The translations under genes were made by a program, and so were the position numbers. The notes under the pieces are model-generated. The model was not told the DNA's origin and did not search any database. It saw only the letters and a list, made by a program, of their open reading frames with translations. A stretch of DNA of 64,000 nt from Bifidobacterium catulorum. Lineage in GTDB: Bacteria; Actinomycetota; Actinomycetes; Actinomycetales; Bifidobacteriaceae. This document shows, piece after piece, positions 1 to 9,574 of the stretch. The stretch lies in contig NZ_QFFN01000007.1 in NCBI RefSeq assembly GCF_003129925.1, positions 24,659-88,658 on the forward strand, written 5' to 3'. Numbering within the stretch: the first letter of the stretch is position 1; each line of letters opens with the position of its first letter.

Positions 1-3000
1 GTAGGTCATGTGGTCGTTCTGCAGGACGCCTTCGTTGTTGAGTCCGACGAAGCCGCCGGCATAACCGGTCGCAAGGCCGTTCAATCCGTCGGTCGTCTGC
101 GTGGCGCCGCCGCCGAACACGTCGTACCCGGCCGGCGCGATGCCGGCGACGGAGGAGTCCACGGCCTTGGTGCGGTTGCCTTTGATGAGCTGGACGCTCA
201 GATTTTCGCGGGTGTTCTCGTCCTGGATGATGCCGTCGTTGTCGCATGGCAGTTTGATGACGGAGTCGCCGATGGTGATGATCGCCACGTCGGTCTGCTG
301 ATTGTTCGTGTCGCTTTTCTTGGACAATGCGACGCCGATCTTCAGTCCGAAGAGGTTCACATACAGCGTGTCGCCTTCGGCGAGGACCTTGAGATCGAAT
401 ATCTTGCCGAGTCCGGGGAACCATTTGCCGAGGTCGATGACGCCGATCTGCTCCGCCTTGTCGAGATACAGCAGTTTGACGAGCGCGTTGACGATGACAA
501 GCAACAGGTCGACGAGCGGCGAGCTGGCCTGGGCGTCGACGAGGTAGGTGCGTGTGGTCTCGCCGAGGAAGCCGCCGGCGATCTCGTCGCTGGACGTCTT
601 CTTGAGGTTCGTGACCTTCGCGTCGGAGATACGCGCCAGATCGGCGTAGCCGGCGAATCCGCCGACGACCTCGCGCCCGGTGGCCTTGTCTGTGCCCTTG
701 GTGCTCGTATACGTGGCGTCGCCCTGATGGGAGGCGTTGACGGTGAATCCGGCGGGAATGCCGGCGACGGACGAATGCTCGGCGTGGGAGCCCCAGATGT
801 CGAGCACGCCGGCGGTGGCGCCGAGCAGGCCGGAGACGCCGGCATTGTCCACGTCCACGGTGCCGGCCTTGCCGAGGTGGCCGATGAAGCCGCCCGCATA
901 GTTGACGCCGGCGACGCTGTTGAGGTTGGTCACGGTGCCGTAGTCGACGGTGCCGTTGATGAGACCGCCGCCGAAGCCGCCCGCCGATCCGGTGAAGCGC
1001 GTGGAGTCGAGGATGCCCTGCCGACCGGCGTCGTGGGCGCGGATCTGGATGCCGTCGGCCACGCCGGCCACGTTCGCATGGTGGAGGAACGTGCGGAAGG
1101 CGTCGAGGGCGCTGATGTTGCCGGCTTTGATGAGTTTGAGCAGCAGTTCGGTGCTGTGGTCGTTGGAGCCATCCGTGCCGTCGGTGCCGGCCACGGACGC
1201 CACGGATGTGGTGTCGGCCTGGCCGAAGAATCCGCCGGCGTATTGGCCGCCGTCCACGCCGCGCAGACCGTCGACGGCGAGCGTGTCGGTTGCGGAGGCG
1301 CCGCCGTTTTCGGTGCCGGCCACCACGGCCTTCATCGACCCGGCGAATCCGCCCGCAGCACGCGCGTATTTCGTGGTGCCGTCGGTGCCCTTGTAGGCGC
1401 CGTCCACGGTGAAGCCCCAGGCCTGGCCGTTGCCGCCGTCCTTGACGGAGGCGACCTTGGCGCCGCGCACGGTGGATACGGTGGCGTCGAGCACGGAGGC
1501 GAGGTCGTTCGGCGTGGAGATCAATGCGTCGAGCAGTTGCTGGAGGATGCCGTCGGAGGCGTTGGTGTTGACTTCGGCCACACCGGCCGCGGTGATGAGT
1601 CCCGCATAGCCGCCGATGGCGTTGGTACCGGAGACACGGCGCAGGTTGGTCGCGTCCGCGCCGGTGGGCTTGTAGCCGGAGTGGGTGGCGCCGATGGACC
1701 AGTGGTCGTCGGACGCCGCCGCGTCGGAGAAGGTCTTGTCACCCCAGATCTGTGCGCCGGACGCGTAGCCCACGTAGCCGCCGGCGAATCCGTTCGCGTG
1801 GGTCAGGTCGGTGCCGGTGGCGGTGACGGTCATGCCCTGACGGTAGCCGACGACGGACGAGCTTTTGACCACGGGCACGAACACGTCGAGCACGTTGGCG
1901 AGTTTGCCCAGATTGGCTTTGATGATGCCGAGCACATCCACGTCGCCGAAGCTGACGGCGCCGCCGGATTCCATGGAGCCGGCATAGCCGCCGGCCGCAC
2001 GCATGGCCTTGACCTGCCTGGTGTCCTGCGATTGGCCGTTGGTGATGACGCCGGCACGCATGAGGCCCACGTGGCCGCCTGCGACGCCGCCGTCGGAGAC
2101 GTTGGCTTCGTTGGCGTACGTGGCGCGACCGGCCACCACGTTCGTGCCGTAGATGTAGGTGTCGATGGCCTTGTTCAGCGTTTCCTGATCGGTGATCGTT
2201 CCGGCGTTCTTCAGCAGTTCCGCGAACTCCTTGCCGTAACCGCCGGTGCTGCCGACCGCCTTGGCCCATGCCTGCCAGGTGGCGTAGTCGAGATTGCGCA
2301 GCGGTCCGGTGACCTGCGTGTTCTCCTCGGTCGGATAGCTCACCTGGAGGGCGCCGAGCAGGTTGTCGGCCTTGACGAGGCCGAACAGCAGGTTGAGGCT
2401 GCCGGTTTTGGCGGTGCTGGCCGCGTGCATGAAACCGGTGTATCCTCCGGCCATCTCCGCGCCGTATACGGAGCGGATGCGCGCCGCGAACGCGGTGCTT
2501 TGGGGGCCGGAGTAGTGGTTGTTGGCGTCGTTCTCGCTCTTCCATGGGGCGTTGTTGTTGCCCCAGATGTGGCCGCCTTCGTTCTCGCCCACGTAGCCGC
2601 CGGCCACGCCGCGCAGCGTGGTGGCGTCGGAGGCGGCCTGCGCGCGGACCACTCCGCCGCAGGGCACGGAGTCGGTGGAGCTGTTGCGAATGGTGGGCAC
2701 GAAGTCCTGCAGCAGCGAGGCGAGCGTGCCGCTGGTGCCGACGAGGCCGTTGAGCAGCGAGGAGTCGTTGAGCACGCTGGCCACGTCGCCGGGAGCGATG
2801 GCGCCCGCATAGCCGCCGGCCCGCACCTGGCCGATGATGTGTGAGAAGTTGTGCGCGTTGGAGTCCTGGATGTGCCCGCCTTTGACGCTGCCCGCATAGC
2901 CGCCGGCCTCGCCGAGCGGGTTCGCCGCGCTGCCGGGCGTGGGCGTGCCGCCGCCGAGTGAGGTGTTCGTCTCGTCGGTGCCGCTGGCGATGACGGCGTA

Positions 3001-6000
3001 GCCGGCCGCCGCACCCGTCACGTCGGAGTGTTCCACGATGGAGACGACGACGGAGAGCACGCTGGAGATGTCGGTGAGTTTGATGTTCTTTAGCACCTTG
3101 AGACCGCCGCCGACGGATGCGGCGGAGCCGATGTCCATGCGGCCGATGTAGCCGCCTGCGTAGCGTTTGGCTGTCACGGCGTACGAGCTTTTCGTCTCGT
3201 CGAAGTATGTGCCGCCATCGGTGCCTTCCAACGCCGTGGGTTCCTTGACGGTGGTGTGCCGCAGCTGCGTGACGTCGGATTCGGAGACCTGCACGCCGGA
3301 GCCGTACCCGATGTAGCCGCCTGCCGAACCGGATTGCGAATCGGTCTGATCGAGGCGGGAGGCCGTCACCTTGAGTCCGGGGTTGGCGGGATCGGTGGTT
3401 TTCCGCCCGCTGGTCGTTTCGACAGTTCCGGCGTCGGTGCGTACGCCGGCCGCATTGATGACCGGCACGTATGCGCCGGCCACGCTGAGCAGATCACCCG
3501 TCTCCAGACCGAGGTCGCCAAGCCCTCCGAGGATGCTGATGCCGCCGTCGGCCGAAGCGAGCGCGCCGGAACGCGCACGTGCGGCGAATCCGCCCGCATA
3601 GGTGCCGCCGTTCACGGTGTCGAGGTTGGTCACGGCCCAGCCATCGCCACCGACCGTTTTGGAGTCGTCGATCTTGCCGCTTTGCAGGTCGCCGGCGAAT
3701 CCGCCCGCCATGTTCGCCGATACGCTGCCGCCGTTCACATACGTCACGTCGGCGTTCGTGTATTTCGGCACCATGTAGCCGATTGCGGTGATGAGGCCCT
3801 GCTTGCCGCCGAGGCTGAGGATGGCCTTGAGCGCGCCGTCGTCGTCCTTGGGCAGCACGTCCGCCAGACCGCCGGTCACGGATACGCCGACGAATCCTCC
3901 CGCGTTGCCGGTGGTGCCGTCGGCGGCGACGGATGCGAGGTTGGCCACGTGGGCATCGGTGGCCTGCGTGCTGTTCGATTGGGCGATGAAGCCACCGGCC
4001 ATGTACTGCGTGGCTTCGCCGTCCTGATGTTTTCCGGTGGCGGAGACGGCCATGCCGGATGCGATGCCGGAGACGTTGACGTCGTTGGCATCGATCTTGA
4101 CGCCGGCCGCCAGCGACAGCAGTCCTTCGAGCTTGATGAGACCGAGGCCGAGCAGATCGACGCCGCCGGCGCTGAGCAGGTCTCCGGGGCCGGAGACGCC
4201 GATGAAGCCGCCCGCACGATTGTTCGCGGCCACGGATTTCACGCCCTTCACCACGACGGCCGCCGTATCGGGCACCGTGGCGTCGCCGTAGGCCGGGGTG
4301 GCCTTGCCGATGTTGCCACCCATGGCGAAGCCAATGCCACCTCCCGCATAATCGCCCTTGGCCGTAATCGCAAAGCCGTCGTTCACGCCCGAAACGGTGG
4401 TGGCACTGACCTCGAACGGCAGATAATCGCCGAGGCCGACGGTCTGGTTGATGAGTCCCCCGATGGACGCGGTGCTGAGCTTGCCGGCGATGCCGCCCGC
4501 ATACGAGCCGTCGACGGAAACCGTCTTCAGGCCGTTGACGACGTTCGTGCGCTCGGCGGGCACGTCGAGTCTCGTATGCTTCCAGAACGACAGCTCGTTC
4601 ACATGTGCGGCGTCGGATGCCGCGATCATGGTGCCGTCACCGCGTCCGACGATGCCGCCCGCATAGTCGTTGCCCGATTCGACGGTGATGACGCCGTTCG
4701 TGCGGATGCCGAGCAGCGCCGATTCCTCGACGCCGACGAGCGTGAGCAGGTTCTGCGCCGTGTCCGGGTCCTTGGTGAGCAGTTCGCCGAGCAGGTTGTT
4801 CACGCCGGTGAGCAGGTCGGAGTTCTTGGACTCCCCCGCGCCGAGGTCCGACGCCCAGCCGACCGTGGCCGCGCCGGTGAATCCGCCGGCGAGCGCCTTG
4901 GTGCCCTTGTCGTCCTTGATGCCGCTGGCCTTGACCGTGATGGTGCCGTCGAGTGTGTCGTTGATGGCGTAGCTGTTGGCCATGGCGCCGGCGAAGCCAC
5001 CCGCATAGGTGCCGGCCTGTACGGTCACGTCGGCGTTGACGGACGAGTCGACGATGGTGCTCTGCGGCTGCGAGAGGCGGATGAGTTCGACGCCGACCTC
5101 GCTGAGCGCGCCCTTCATCACGTCGTTGCGCATGAGGCCGGTGAATCCGCCGACGTATGCGCTTCCCGTGACCGTGTAGGCGTTGGCGCTGGTCACACTG
5201 GAGCCGGTGATGATGGCGCCGGTCTGTGAGCCGATGAATCCGCCGGCATGGTCCTTGTCCGCGGTGCCGATGACGGTGCCGGCGGCGAAGTCCCTGACCG
5301 CGCTGTCGCTGATGGTCGGATTGTGGTAGGCGACGGGCACGAGCGATTTCGCGTCGATGATGTTGCTGTCGAGCAGCAGCGTGATGAGGTCGCCGAGCCC
5401 GAGCCCGGGAATGAGGTTGAGGATGTTCGACAGCAGTTTGACGATGCTGCCCAAGGAGTTGGAGATGATGTCGTATTGCGTTTCGCCCTGCGCATGGCCG
5501 ACGAATCCGCCGGTCATGCCGGCGACGTTGGATATGCTCACGTTGGAGCTGACGCATTTGTCGATGACGACCGTGCCGATCACGCGTCCGGAGAACGAAC
5601 CGGTGGCCAACGATGACGGGTCGGCCTTGCGGATGGTCAGCAGGTTCTCGACCAGTCCGCTGAGGTCCACCTTGCCGAGGGTGAGGATCTTCAGCAATTC
5701 GCTGACGACGGTGCCGAGGACGGTGCCGAGCGCGCCGAGGATGGCGCTGACGACGGTCTGGTCCACCTTGACCTCCGTCGACTCGTTCGTCACCGACACG
5801 GTGTCGATGCCGATGTTGCTTACGTATGCGGTCGTGACCTTGCCTTGGATCGGATCGTTGGCGTCGAGCTTGTTCGAGATGGTGCCGAAGAATCCGATGC
5901 CGGTGTATTCGCTCACGTCGAGCTTGCCGGTCTGATGCACGGTCACGTTGGATACGACCGGACGGACGGCGGTGTCGTTGGTGCTTACGCCGTCGGTGCC

Positions 6001-7224
6001 GACGCCGTTCCAGAGCGAGCCGGCGACGGCCGCATCGTCACCGGCCACGCCGAGCATCACGCCGGAGAACATGAGCGGCGTCCACGTGGCCTTGGAGGTC
6101 ACGTCGTTGGCCGCATCGGCGGATGCGTCGATGCTGCGGAACACGATGAAGTTCGCATCGGATGCGTATGTCTGGCCCGTGTTGGCGCCGTATGTGGCAT
6201 CGTCGACGTCGTGGCGATTGCCGTCGGCGTCCTTGACGAAGTATTTGGTCCGGGTGGCGCCCATCGTGGCAAGGATGCCGTCGTGGTCGGGGAAGTCGGC
6301 GTCATGCAGCTTCTCCCCGGGCGCGAGGTCGGCGTCGCCGGGATACGCCACGGATTCGGCGCCCTCGTCGGTCCATGAATCGTCGGTGAGGCAGCTGAGA
6401 TGTCCGCATTTCTGGGTGATCTTCCAGACCTTGCCGACGACCTTCTTCTTCGTGCCGATGGCGCGCAGCTGCTGTTCGTTGCCGACGAGGATGTACGTCC
6501 TGCCGTTGATAGTCTTGGCGGCCTGGCCTGCGAAATCACGACCCGCAAGCCCGTCCGCGGCGGCCTTGGCGGCGCGGTTCTTCGTCTGCGTCTTGCCCGT
6601 CGTATCGGACTGCGCTGTTTTGCCAGTCTGCGTCGTATCGGACTGCGCTGTCGTATCGGATTGCGTTTTGTCGGACTGCGTTTTGTCGATTTTCGCGCCG
6701 CCTGTCGTATCCTGCTTCTTCGACTGCATTTGATTCGATGACTGCATTTGATTCGACGACGTTTCCTGTGATGCGATGTCGTCCGAACCATCGCTGGTGC
6801 CGTTCGTTGTCGGTTTCTGCGACGATGTGCCGTTCGACGCACTTTCCGCGGTCGTATCGCTGGCGGCGCTGACGATGGCGTTGTCGAGCGAGGCGGAGTC
6901 GGCGCCATACTCGGCGATGCCGGCCGTGGTCGCATATGATGTGGTCGCATTCGACGCGGTCGCATATGATGTGGTCGATTTTGCCGTGGTTTGCATCATC
7001 GCGTTCGACGTCGGGACCATCATGAACGCCGGCACGATGACGGCCAGAAGCGCCGCAATGGCCTTGCGCGACGCGCGGCGTATTCCGTTTCCGGCCACAC
7101 CGTCATTGGTATCGTCATCCTGTACGAGGGTATGAAGAGGCATCTGGACCGCACTGCCATCGACCGGTCGCATACCAGTCACATCGGTCATATTGCGCAC
7201 AATACAACGGATACGATGCTTCAC
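1..7224 (-). CDS. Giant secreted repeat protein with GLUG-type AGG(F/Y)xG motifs (partial, C-terminus outside window)
   Basis: One minus-strand frame stays open from about 7224 to the window edge (about 2,400 codons). The N-terminus has an extended signal sequence: charged residues, then a hydrophobic stretch at about residues 54-72 ending in PTSNA. A Ser/Thr/Gln/Lys-rich low-complexity stretch (QSDTTQ-type repeats) follows. From about residue 550 onward there are some thirty copies of AGGFVG, AGGYAG, AGGFIG and similar, spaced roughly 60-90 residues, the hallmark of GLUG-type beta-helical surface repeats. I chose GTG at 7224 because AAGG lies 6 bases upstream; GTG at 7230 is an alternative. 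Such proteins are typically exported adhesins or envelope polymers, often wall-anchored, but the anchor region is not visible. Role in adhesion is inference; export and repeat architecture are seen directly. It is the only gene here of this size and has a divergent repeat-rich upstream region. Confidence 0.85.
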   Translation of the reverse strand, partial: MKHRIRCIVRNMTDVTGMRPVDGSAVQMPLHTLVQDDDTNDGVAGNGIRRASRKAIAALLAVIVPAFMMVPTSNAMMQTTAKSTTSYATASNATTSYATTAGIAEYGADSASLDNAIVSAASDTTAESASNGTSSQKPTTNGTSDGSDDIASQETSSNQMQSSNQMQSKKQDTTGGAKIDKTQSDKTQSDTTAQSDTTQTGKTAQSDTTGKTQTKNRAAKAAADGLAGRDFAGQAAKTINGRTYILVGNEQQLRAIGTKKKVVGKVWKITQKCGHLSCLTDDSWTDEGAESVAYPGDADLAPGEKLHDADFPDHDGILATMGATRTKYFVKDADGNRHDVDDATYGANTGQTYASDANFIVFRSIDASADAANDVTSKATWTPLMFSGVMLGVAGDDAAVAGSLWNGVGTDGVSTNDTAVRPVVSNVTVHQTGKLDVSEYTGIGFFGTISNKLDANDPIQGKVTTAYVSNIGIDTVSVTNESTEVKVDQTVVSAILGALGTVLGTVVSELLKILTLGKVDLSGLVENLLTIRKADPSSLATGSFSGRVIGTVVIDKCVSSNVSISNVAGMTGGFVGHAQGETQYDIISNSLGSIVKLLSNILNLIPGLGLGDLITLLLDSNIIDAKSLVPVAYHNPTISDSAVRDFAAGTVIGTADKDHAGGFIGSQTGAIITGSSVTSANAYTVTGSAYVGGFTGLMRNDVMKGALSEVGVELIRLSQPQSTIVDSSVNADVTVQAGTYAGGFAGAMANSYAINDTLDGTITVKASGIKDDKGTKALAGGFTGAATVGWASDLGAGESKNSDLLTGVNNLLGELLTKDPDTAQNLLTLVGVEESALLGIRTNGVITVESGNDYAGGIVGRGDGTMIAASDAAHVNELSFWKHTRLDVPAERTNVVNGLKTVSVDGSYAGGIAGKLSTASIGGLINQTVGLGDYLPFEVSATTVSGVNDGFAITAKGDYAGGGIGFAMGGNIGKATPAYGDATVPDTAAVVVKGVKSVAANNRAGGFIGVSGPGDLLSAGGVDLLGLGLIKLEGLLSLAAGVKIDANDVNVSGIASGMAVSATGKHQDGEATQYMAGGFIAQSNSTQATDAHVANLASVAADGTTGNAGGFVGVSVTGGLADVLPKDDDGALKAILSLGGKQGLITAIGYMVPKYTNADVTYVNGGSVSANMAGGFAGDLQSGKIDDSKTVGGDGWAVTNLDTVNGGTYAGGFAARARSGALASADGGISILGGLGDLGLETGDLLSVAGAYVPVINAAGVRTDAGTVETTSGRKTTDPANPGLKVTASRLDQTDSQSGSAGGYIGYGSGVQVSESDVTQLRHTTVKEPTALEGTDGGTYFDETKSSYAVTAKRYAGGYIGRMDIGSAASVGGGLKVLKNIKLTDISSVLSVVVSIVEHSDVTGAAAGYAVIASGTDETNTSLGGGTPTPGSAANPLGEAGGYAGSVKGGHIQDSNAHNFSHIIGQVRAGGYAGAIAPGDVASVLNDSSLLNGLVGTSGTLASLLQDFVPTIRNSSTDSVPCGGVVRAQAASDATTLRGVAGGYVGENEGGHIWGNNNAPWKSENDANNHYSGPQSTAFAARIRSVYGAEMAGGYTGFMHAASTAKTGSLNLLFGLVKADNLLGALQVSYPTEENTQVTGPLRNLDYATWQAWAKAVGSTGGYGKEFAELLKNAGTITDQETLNKAIDTYIYGTNVVAGRATYANEANVSDGGVAGGHVGLMRAGVITNGQSQDTRQVKAMRAAGGYAGSMESGGAVSFGDVDVLGIIKANLGKLANVLDVFVPVVKSSSVVGYRQGMTVTATGTDLTHANGFAGGYVGYASGAQIWGDKTFSDAAASDDHWSIGATHSGYKPTGADATNLRRVSGTNAIGGYAGLITAAGVAEVNTNASDGILQQLLDALISTPNDLASVLDATVSTVRGAKVASVKDGGNGQAWGFTVDGAYKGTDGTTKYARAAGGFAGSMKAVVAGTENGGASATDTLAVDGLRGVDGGQYAGGFFGQADTTSVASVAGTDGTDGSNDHSTELLLKLIKAGNISALDAFRTFLHHANVAGVADGIQIRAHDAGRQGILDSTRFTGSAGGFGGGLINGTVDYGTVTNLNSVAGVNYAGGFIGHLGKAGTVDVDNAGVSGLLGATAGVLDIWGSHAEHSSVAGIPAGFTVNASHQGDATYTSTKGTDKATGREVVGGFAGYADLARISDAKVTNLKKTSSDEIAGGFLGETTRTYLVDAQASSPLVDLLLVIVNALVKLLYLDKAEQIGVIDLGKWFPGLGKIFDLKVLAEGDTLYVNLFGLKIGVALSKKSDTNNQQTDVAIITIGDSVIKLPCDNDGIIQDENTRENLSVQLIKGNRTKAVDSSVAGIAPAGYDVFGGGATQTTDGLNGLATGYAGGFVGLNNEGVLQNDHMTY

Positions 7225-7483
7225 GTTCACCCTTATCTCTCGTACGGCCCAAAAATCGGACACCTCGTTGCACACCACGTAATCAGAGCCTTTTCCTACA
7301 TTGTTATTGGTATATCGACAAACCGGACCATTATGTCGTTGTAGCGAAACGCTCACATTTGCCATATTTTGCCGCAACACGCATGTCCCCCCTACAGCGC
7401 AAGGACGTTGAGCGCAAGGACGTTGGCGGAATCATCGGGAAGAAAAACCACGCCCGGCAACGAAAACCACATGCCGCCCCCGC

Positions 7484-7592
7484 GCGCTACGTGACGGACT
7501 CCGCGGTACGTGCCGGACTTCGCAGTACGTGTCGGATTTCTCGGTACGTGCCGGACTCCGTGGTACGTGACGGACTCCGCGCTACATGACGG
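7484..7592 (+). repeat. 19-bp tandem repeat, about 6 units (family A, locus 1)
   Basis: Units of the form gcggtacgtgccggacttc follow head to tail: 7484-7502, 7503-7521, 7522-7540, 7541-7559, 7560-7578 and a partial unit to 7592. Units differ at 1-5 positions. Two inverted units of the same family lie at 7647-7665 and 7666-7684 (gcaaagtccggcacgtagc), so the two blocks face each other across a core of about 55 bp. The same family recurs at 61279-61425. There are no unique spacers, so this is not a CRISPR. Confidence 0.8.
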
Positions 7593-7646
7593 GAACACAA
7601 TCGCTGCAATACCAACAATCACGGTTTTCGACATCCAACACCTAGA

Positions 7647-7684
7647 GCGAAGTCCAACACACAACGCAAAGTCCGGCACGTAGC
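7647..7684 (-). repeat. 19-bp repeat, two units inverted relative to 7484-7592
   Basis: gcgaagtccaacacacaac and gcaaagtccggcacgtagc are adjacent 19-bp units. Their reverse complement matches the consensus of the upstream block. They form the right arm of an imperfect inverted array. Confidence 0.75.
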
Positions 7685-7906
7685 GCAGATACGGTACGCG
7701 ACCCGGATGTGCATAGCCCTTGGTTCGGCACGTGAAGCCGCGGGCGTAAACGAATCGAGCGACTTTCTTGGAATGGCCTATACACGTCTCGTGAATGCAT
7801 ACCTTTTTCTCATACGTCGTGGGAGAATGAAGGTGGATCATCCACATGCATCCACCGACGGGGCGTTTGACCGCGGCTCGTCGAATGCTTGATAGAAGGG
7901 ACTAGA

Positions 7907-9415
7907 ATGAGCGATTCGAACACTTCGAACGGCTTTGCCCCCAACGATGGGGACACCAAGCCGAGCGCAACGAATCCGTTGGACCAGAACGCCGCGCCCG
8001 TGGCGGATGGGGGTGTGTCCGACGCCACGCAATTGGGACAGTACAGTCCGTTGAACCCGCAGACGGAATCCGCGGCCCAGCAGGCGTCGACGCCACAAGC
8101 TCCGACGCCACAGACGCCGACTACCGGGCACGGCGCCGCCCCGGCCGCCGCGCCCGCATACGGCGCACCGGCGTACGGCGCGGACCCGAACGCCGCGCAG
8201 GGTGGATATCAGGGATATGAGACCCCGGGGACGGCGACGCCTTCGGAGGCACCCGCATATGGGCAGCAGCAGCCGGCCGCACCGCAGTACGGACAGCAGA
8301 CGGGATACGAGACCCCGCAGTACGGACAACAGGACGCGTATGGCCAGGCACCGGCATACGGACAGCAGTACGGACAGCAGCCCTACGGCGGCTACCCCCA
8401 GCAGCCCGCACCGGAGACGCCCGCATATGAGGCACCGGCCCAGGCCCCGAGCGCACAGGAACCCGCCGCCGCGGAGACCGACTTCGCGCACGTGCCCTTC
8501 CCCTCCGGCCAGACGTCGATTCCCGAACCCGCACCGGCTGCGCCAGCATACGGCCAGGAACCGTCCGGCGCCGAGCAGTCCGCGCCCGAACCCCAGCAGC
8601 CGGGCTATCAGCCGCCGGCATACGGCCAGCAGGACGCATACGGACAGCCCCAGACCCCGGGCTACGGCGAACAGCCGACGGACGCCTATGGCGCGGCCCC
8701 GGCATACGGCGAACAGCAGAACCCGTACGGCACCCCCGCAGCCGACCCCTACGGCAACGACCCGTACGGCGCCGCGCCGCAAGGCTACGGCCAGCAGTCC
8801 CAGTACGGCGAATCCGCCCCGGCTATGCCCGCGCCCCCGCAGGGCTACGGTGCGCCAGCAACCGCCACCACCGGCGGCGCCATCCCGCTCGACCAGAACG
8901 GCGAACCGCCGCTGTGGGCGCCGTGGTACGGCATCTCGTTCCCCAACGCGTTCATCCGCGTGTTCAAGAAGTACGCCACCTTCTCCGGCCGTGCCTCCCG
9001 CAGTGAATACTGGTGGTGGATGCTGGGCAGCACCATCATCACCATGCTGTTCAGCATCCTGCTTGAGGCCACCCGCCAGAACGTCCTCGTCAGCGGCCTG
9101 AGCAGCATCTGGAGTCTCGCCGTCCTGGTGCCGAACATCGCGGTCGGCGTGCGCCGCCTGCACGATACGAACCGCAGCGGCTGGTTCTACCTACTGCCGT
9201 TCGGCATCGGCCTCATCGGCATCGTCTTCATGGTCGGCGGCATCTTCACCGGTGCCATCAGCGCCACGAGCAATTCCTCCGGCGGCGTCGGCGGCGGCCT
9301 CGCGATCATGTTCCTCGGCGTCATCCTCCTGCTCGCATCAGGCATCGTGATGATCGTGCTGATGGCGAAGAAGAGCAACCCCGAAGGCGCCCGCTTCGAC
9401 CAGCCTCAGGCGTAG
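7907..9415 (+). CDS. DUF805 membrane protein with long Tyr/Gly/Gln/Pro-rich N-terminal tail
   Basis: A protein of 502 residues. The start is ATG 7907 with gaaggga upstream; the in-frame TTG 18 bases earlier has no better site. Residues from about 60 to 330 are strongly biased to Y, G, Q, P and A, with many YGQQ, AYGQ and PAYG blocks, and should be disordered and cytoplasmic. From about residue 336 (WAPWYGISF) a DUF805 domain follows: an amphipathic segment, the FSGRASRSEYWWW motif, then about four membrane helices and the RRLHDTNRSGW motif that is conserved in the family. The protein ends in a short charged tail. DUF805 proteins are integral inner-membrane proteins of unknown biochemical role. 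The very long low-complexity tail is the notable feature; many actinobacterial DUF805 proteins have shorter tails. It is monocistronic, bounded downstream by a strong bidirectional terminator. Confidence 0.88.
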   Translation: MSDSNTSNGFAPNDGDTKPSATNPLDQNAAPVADGGVSDATQLGQYSPLNPQTESAAQQASTPQAPTPQTPTTGHGAAPAAAPAYGAPAYGADPNAAQGGYQGYETPGTATPSEAPAYGQQQPAAPQYGQQTGYETPQYGQQDAYGQAPAYGQQYGQQPYGGYPQQPAPETPAYEAPAQAPSAQEPAAAETDFAHVPFPSGQTSIPEPAPAAPAYGQEPSGAEQSAPEPQQPGYQPPAYGQQDAYGQPQTPGYGEQPTDAYGAAPAYGEQQNPYGTPAADPYGNDPYGAAPQGYGQQSQYGESAPAMPAPPQGYGAPATATTGGAIPLDQNGEPPLWAPWYGISFPNAFIRVFKKYATFSGRASRSEYWWWMLGSTIITMLFSILLEATRQNVLVSGLSSIWSLAVLVPNIAVGVRRLHDTNRSGWFYLLPFGIGLIGIVFMVGGIFTGAISATSNSSGGVGGGLAIMFLGVILLLASGIVMIVLMAKKSNPEGARFDQPQA

Positions 9416-9464
9416 CGTAGGCCAGCGCAGAGCACCAACACCTGGCGCGGCGCAAACACAAAAC

Positions 9465-9515
9465 AAACGGTGTGAGCCCCGACGAAACAATACCGTCGGG
9501 ACCCACACCGTTTTC
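9465..9515. terminator. Bidirectional rho-independent terminator
   Basis: Long hairpin with arms AACGGTGTG..CCCCGACG and CGTCGGG..CACACCGTTTT, flanked by A-rich sequence on one side and T-rich on the other. It serves the DUF805 gene (plus) and the hypothetical gene at 9575-10477 (minus), which converge here. Confidence 0.8.
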
Positions 9516-9574
9516 TGTCTTAGGAACTTCCCCGAAGTACCCAGCACCCAGCACTCAGTGCAACGGCTGTTCGT

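Larger units (their letters stand above)
7225..7906. other. Repeat-rich divergent intergenic region
   Basis: No convincing gene lies between the giant surface protein (minus) and the DUF805 protein (plus). The stretch holds promoters for both genes by position, though I cannot assign clear -35/-10 boxes. It is dominated by the 19-bp tandem repeat block at 7484-7592 and its inverted counterpart at 7647-7684. The open frames that cross it are products of the repeats. Confidence 0.6.

Noticed and set aside
10..2844. Long plus-strand open frame of over 900 codons
   Set aside because: It is antisense to the giant GLUG-repeat gene. The minus-strand frame carries the regular AGG(F/Y)xG repeats and signal peptide; the plus frame is a GC-rich shadow with no domain or ribosome site.
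3256..5229. Second long plus-strand open frame opposite the giant gene
   Set aside because: Same reason: shadow of the repeat protein, with Val/Gly/Asp-biased composition typical of antisense frames.
7484..7684. CRISPR array
   Set aside because: Units are 19 bp, directly adjacent, with no unique spacers, and no cas genes are nearby.
7392..7847. Minus-strand open frame with repeated GVRHV phrases
   Set aside because: The frame is created by the 19-bp repeats, which shift phase as 19 is not a multiple of three. No ribosome site or domain.
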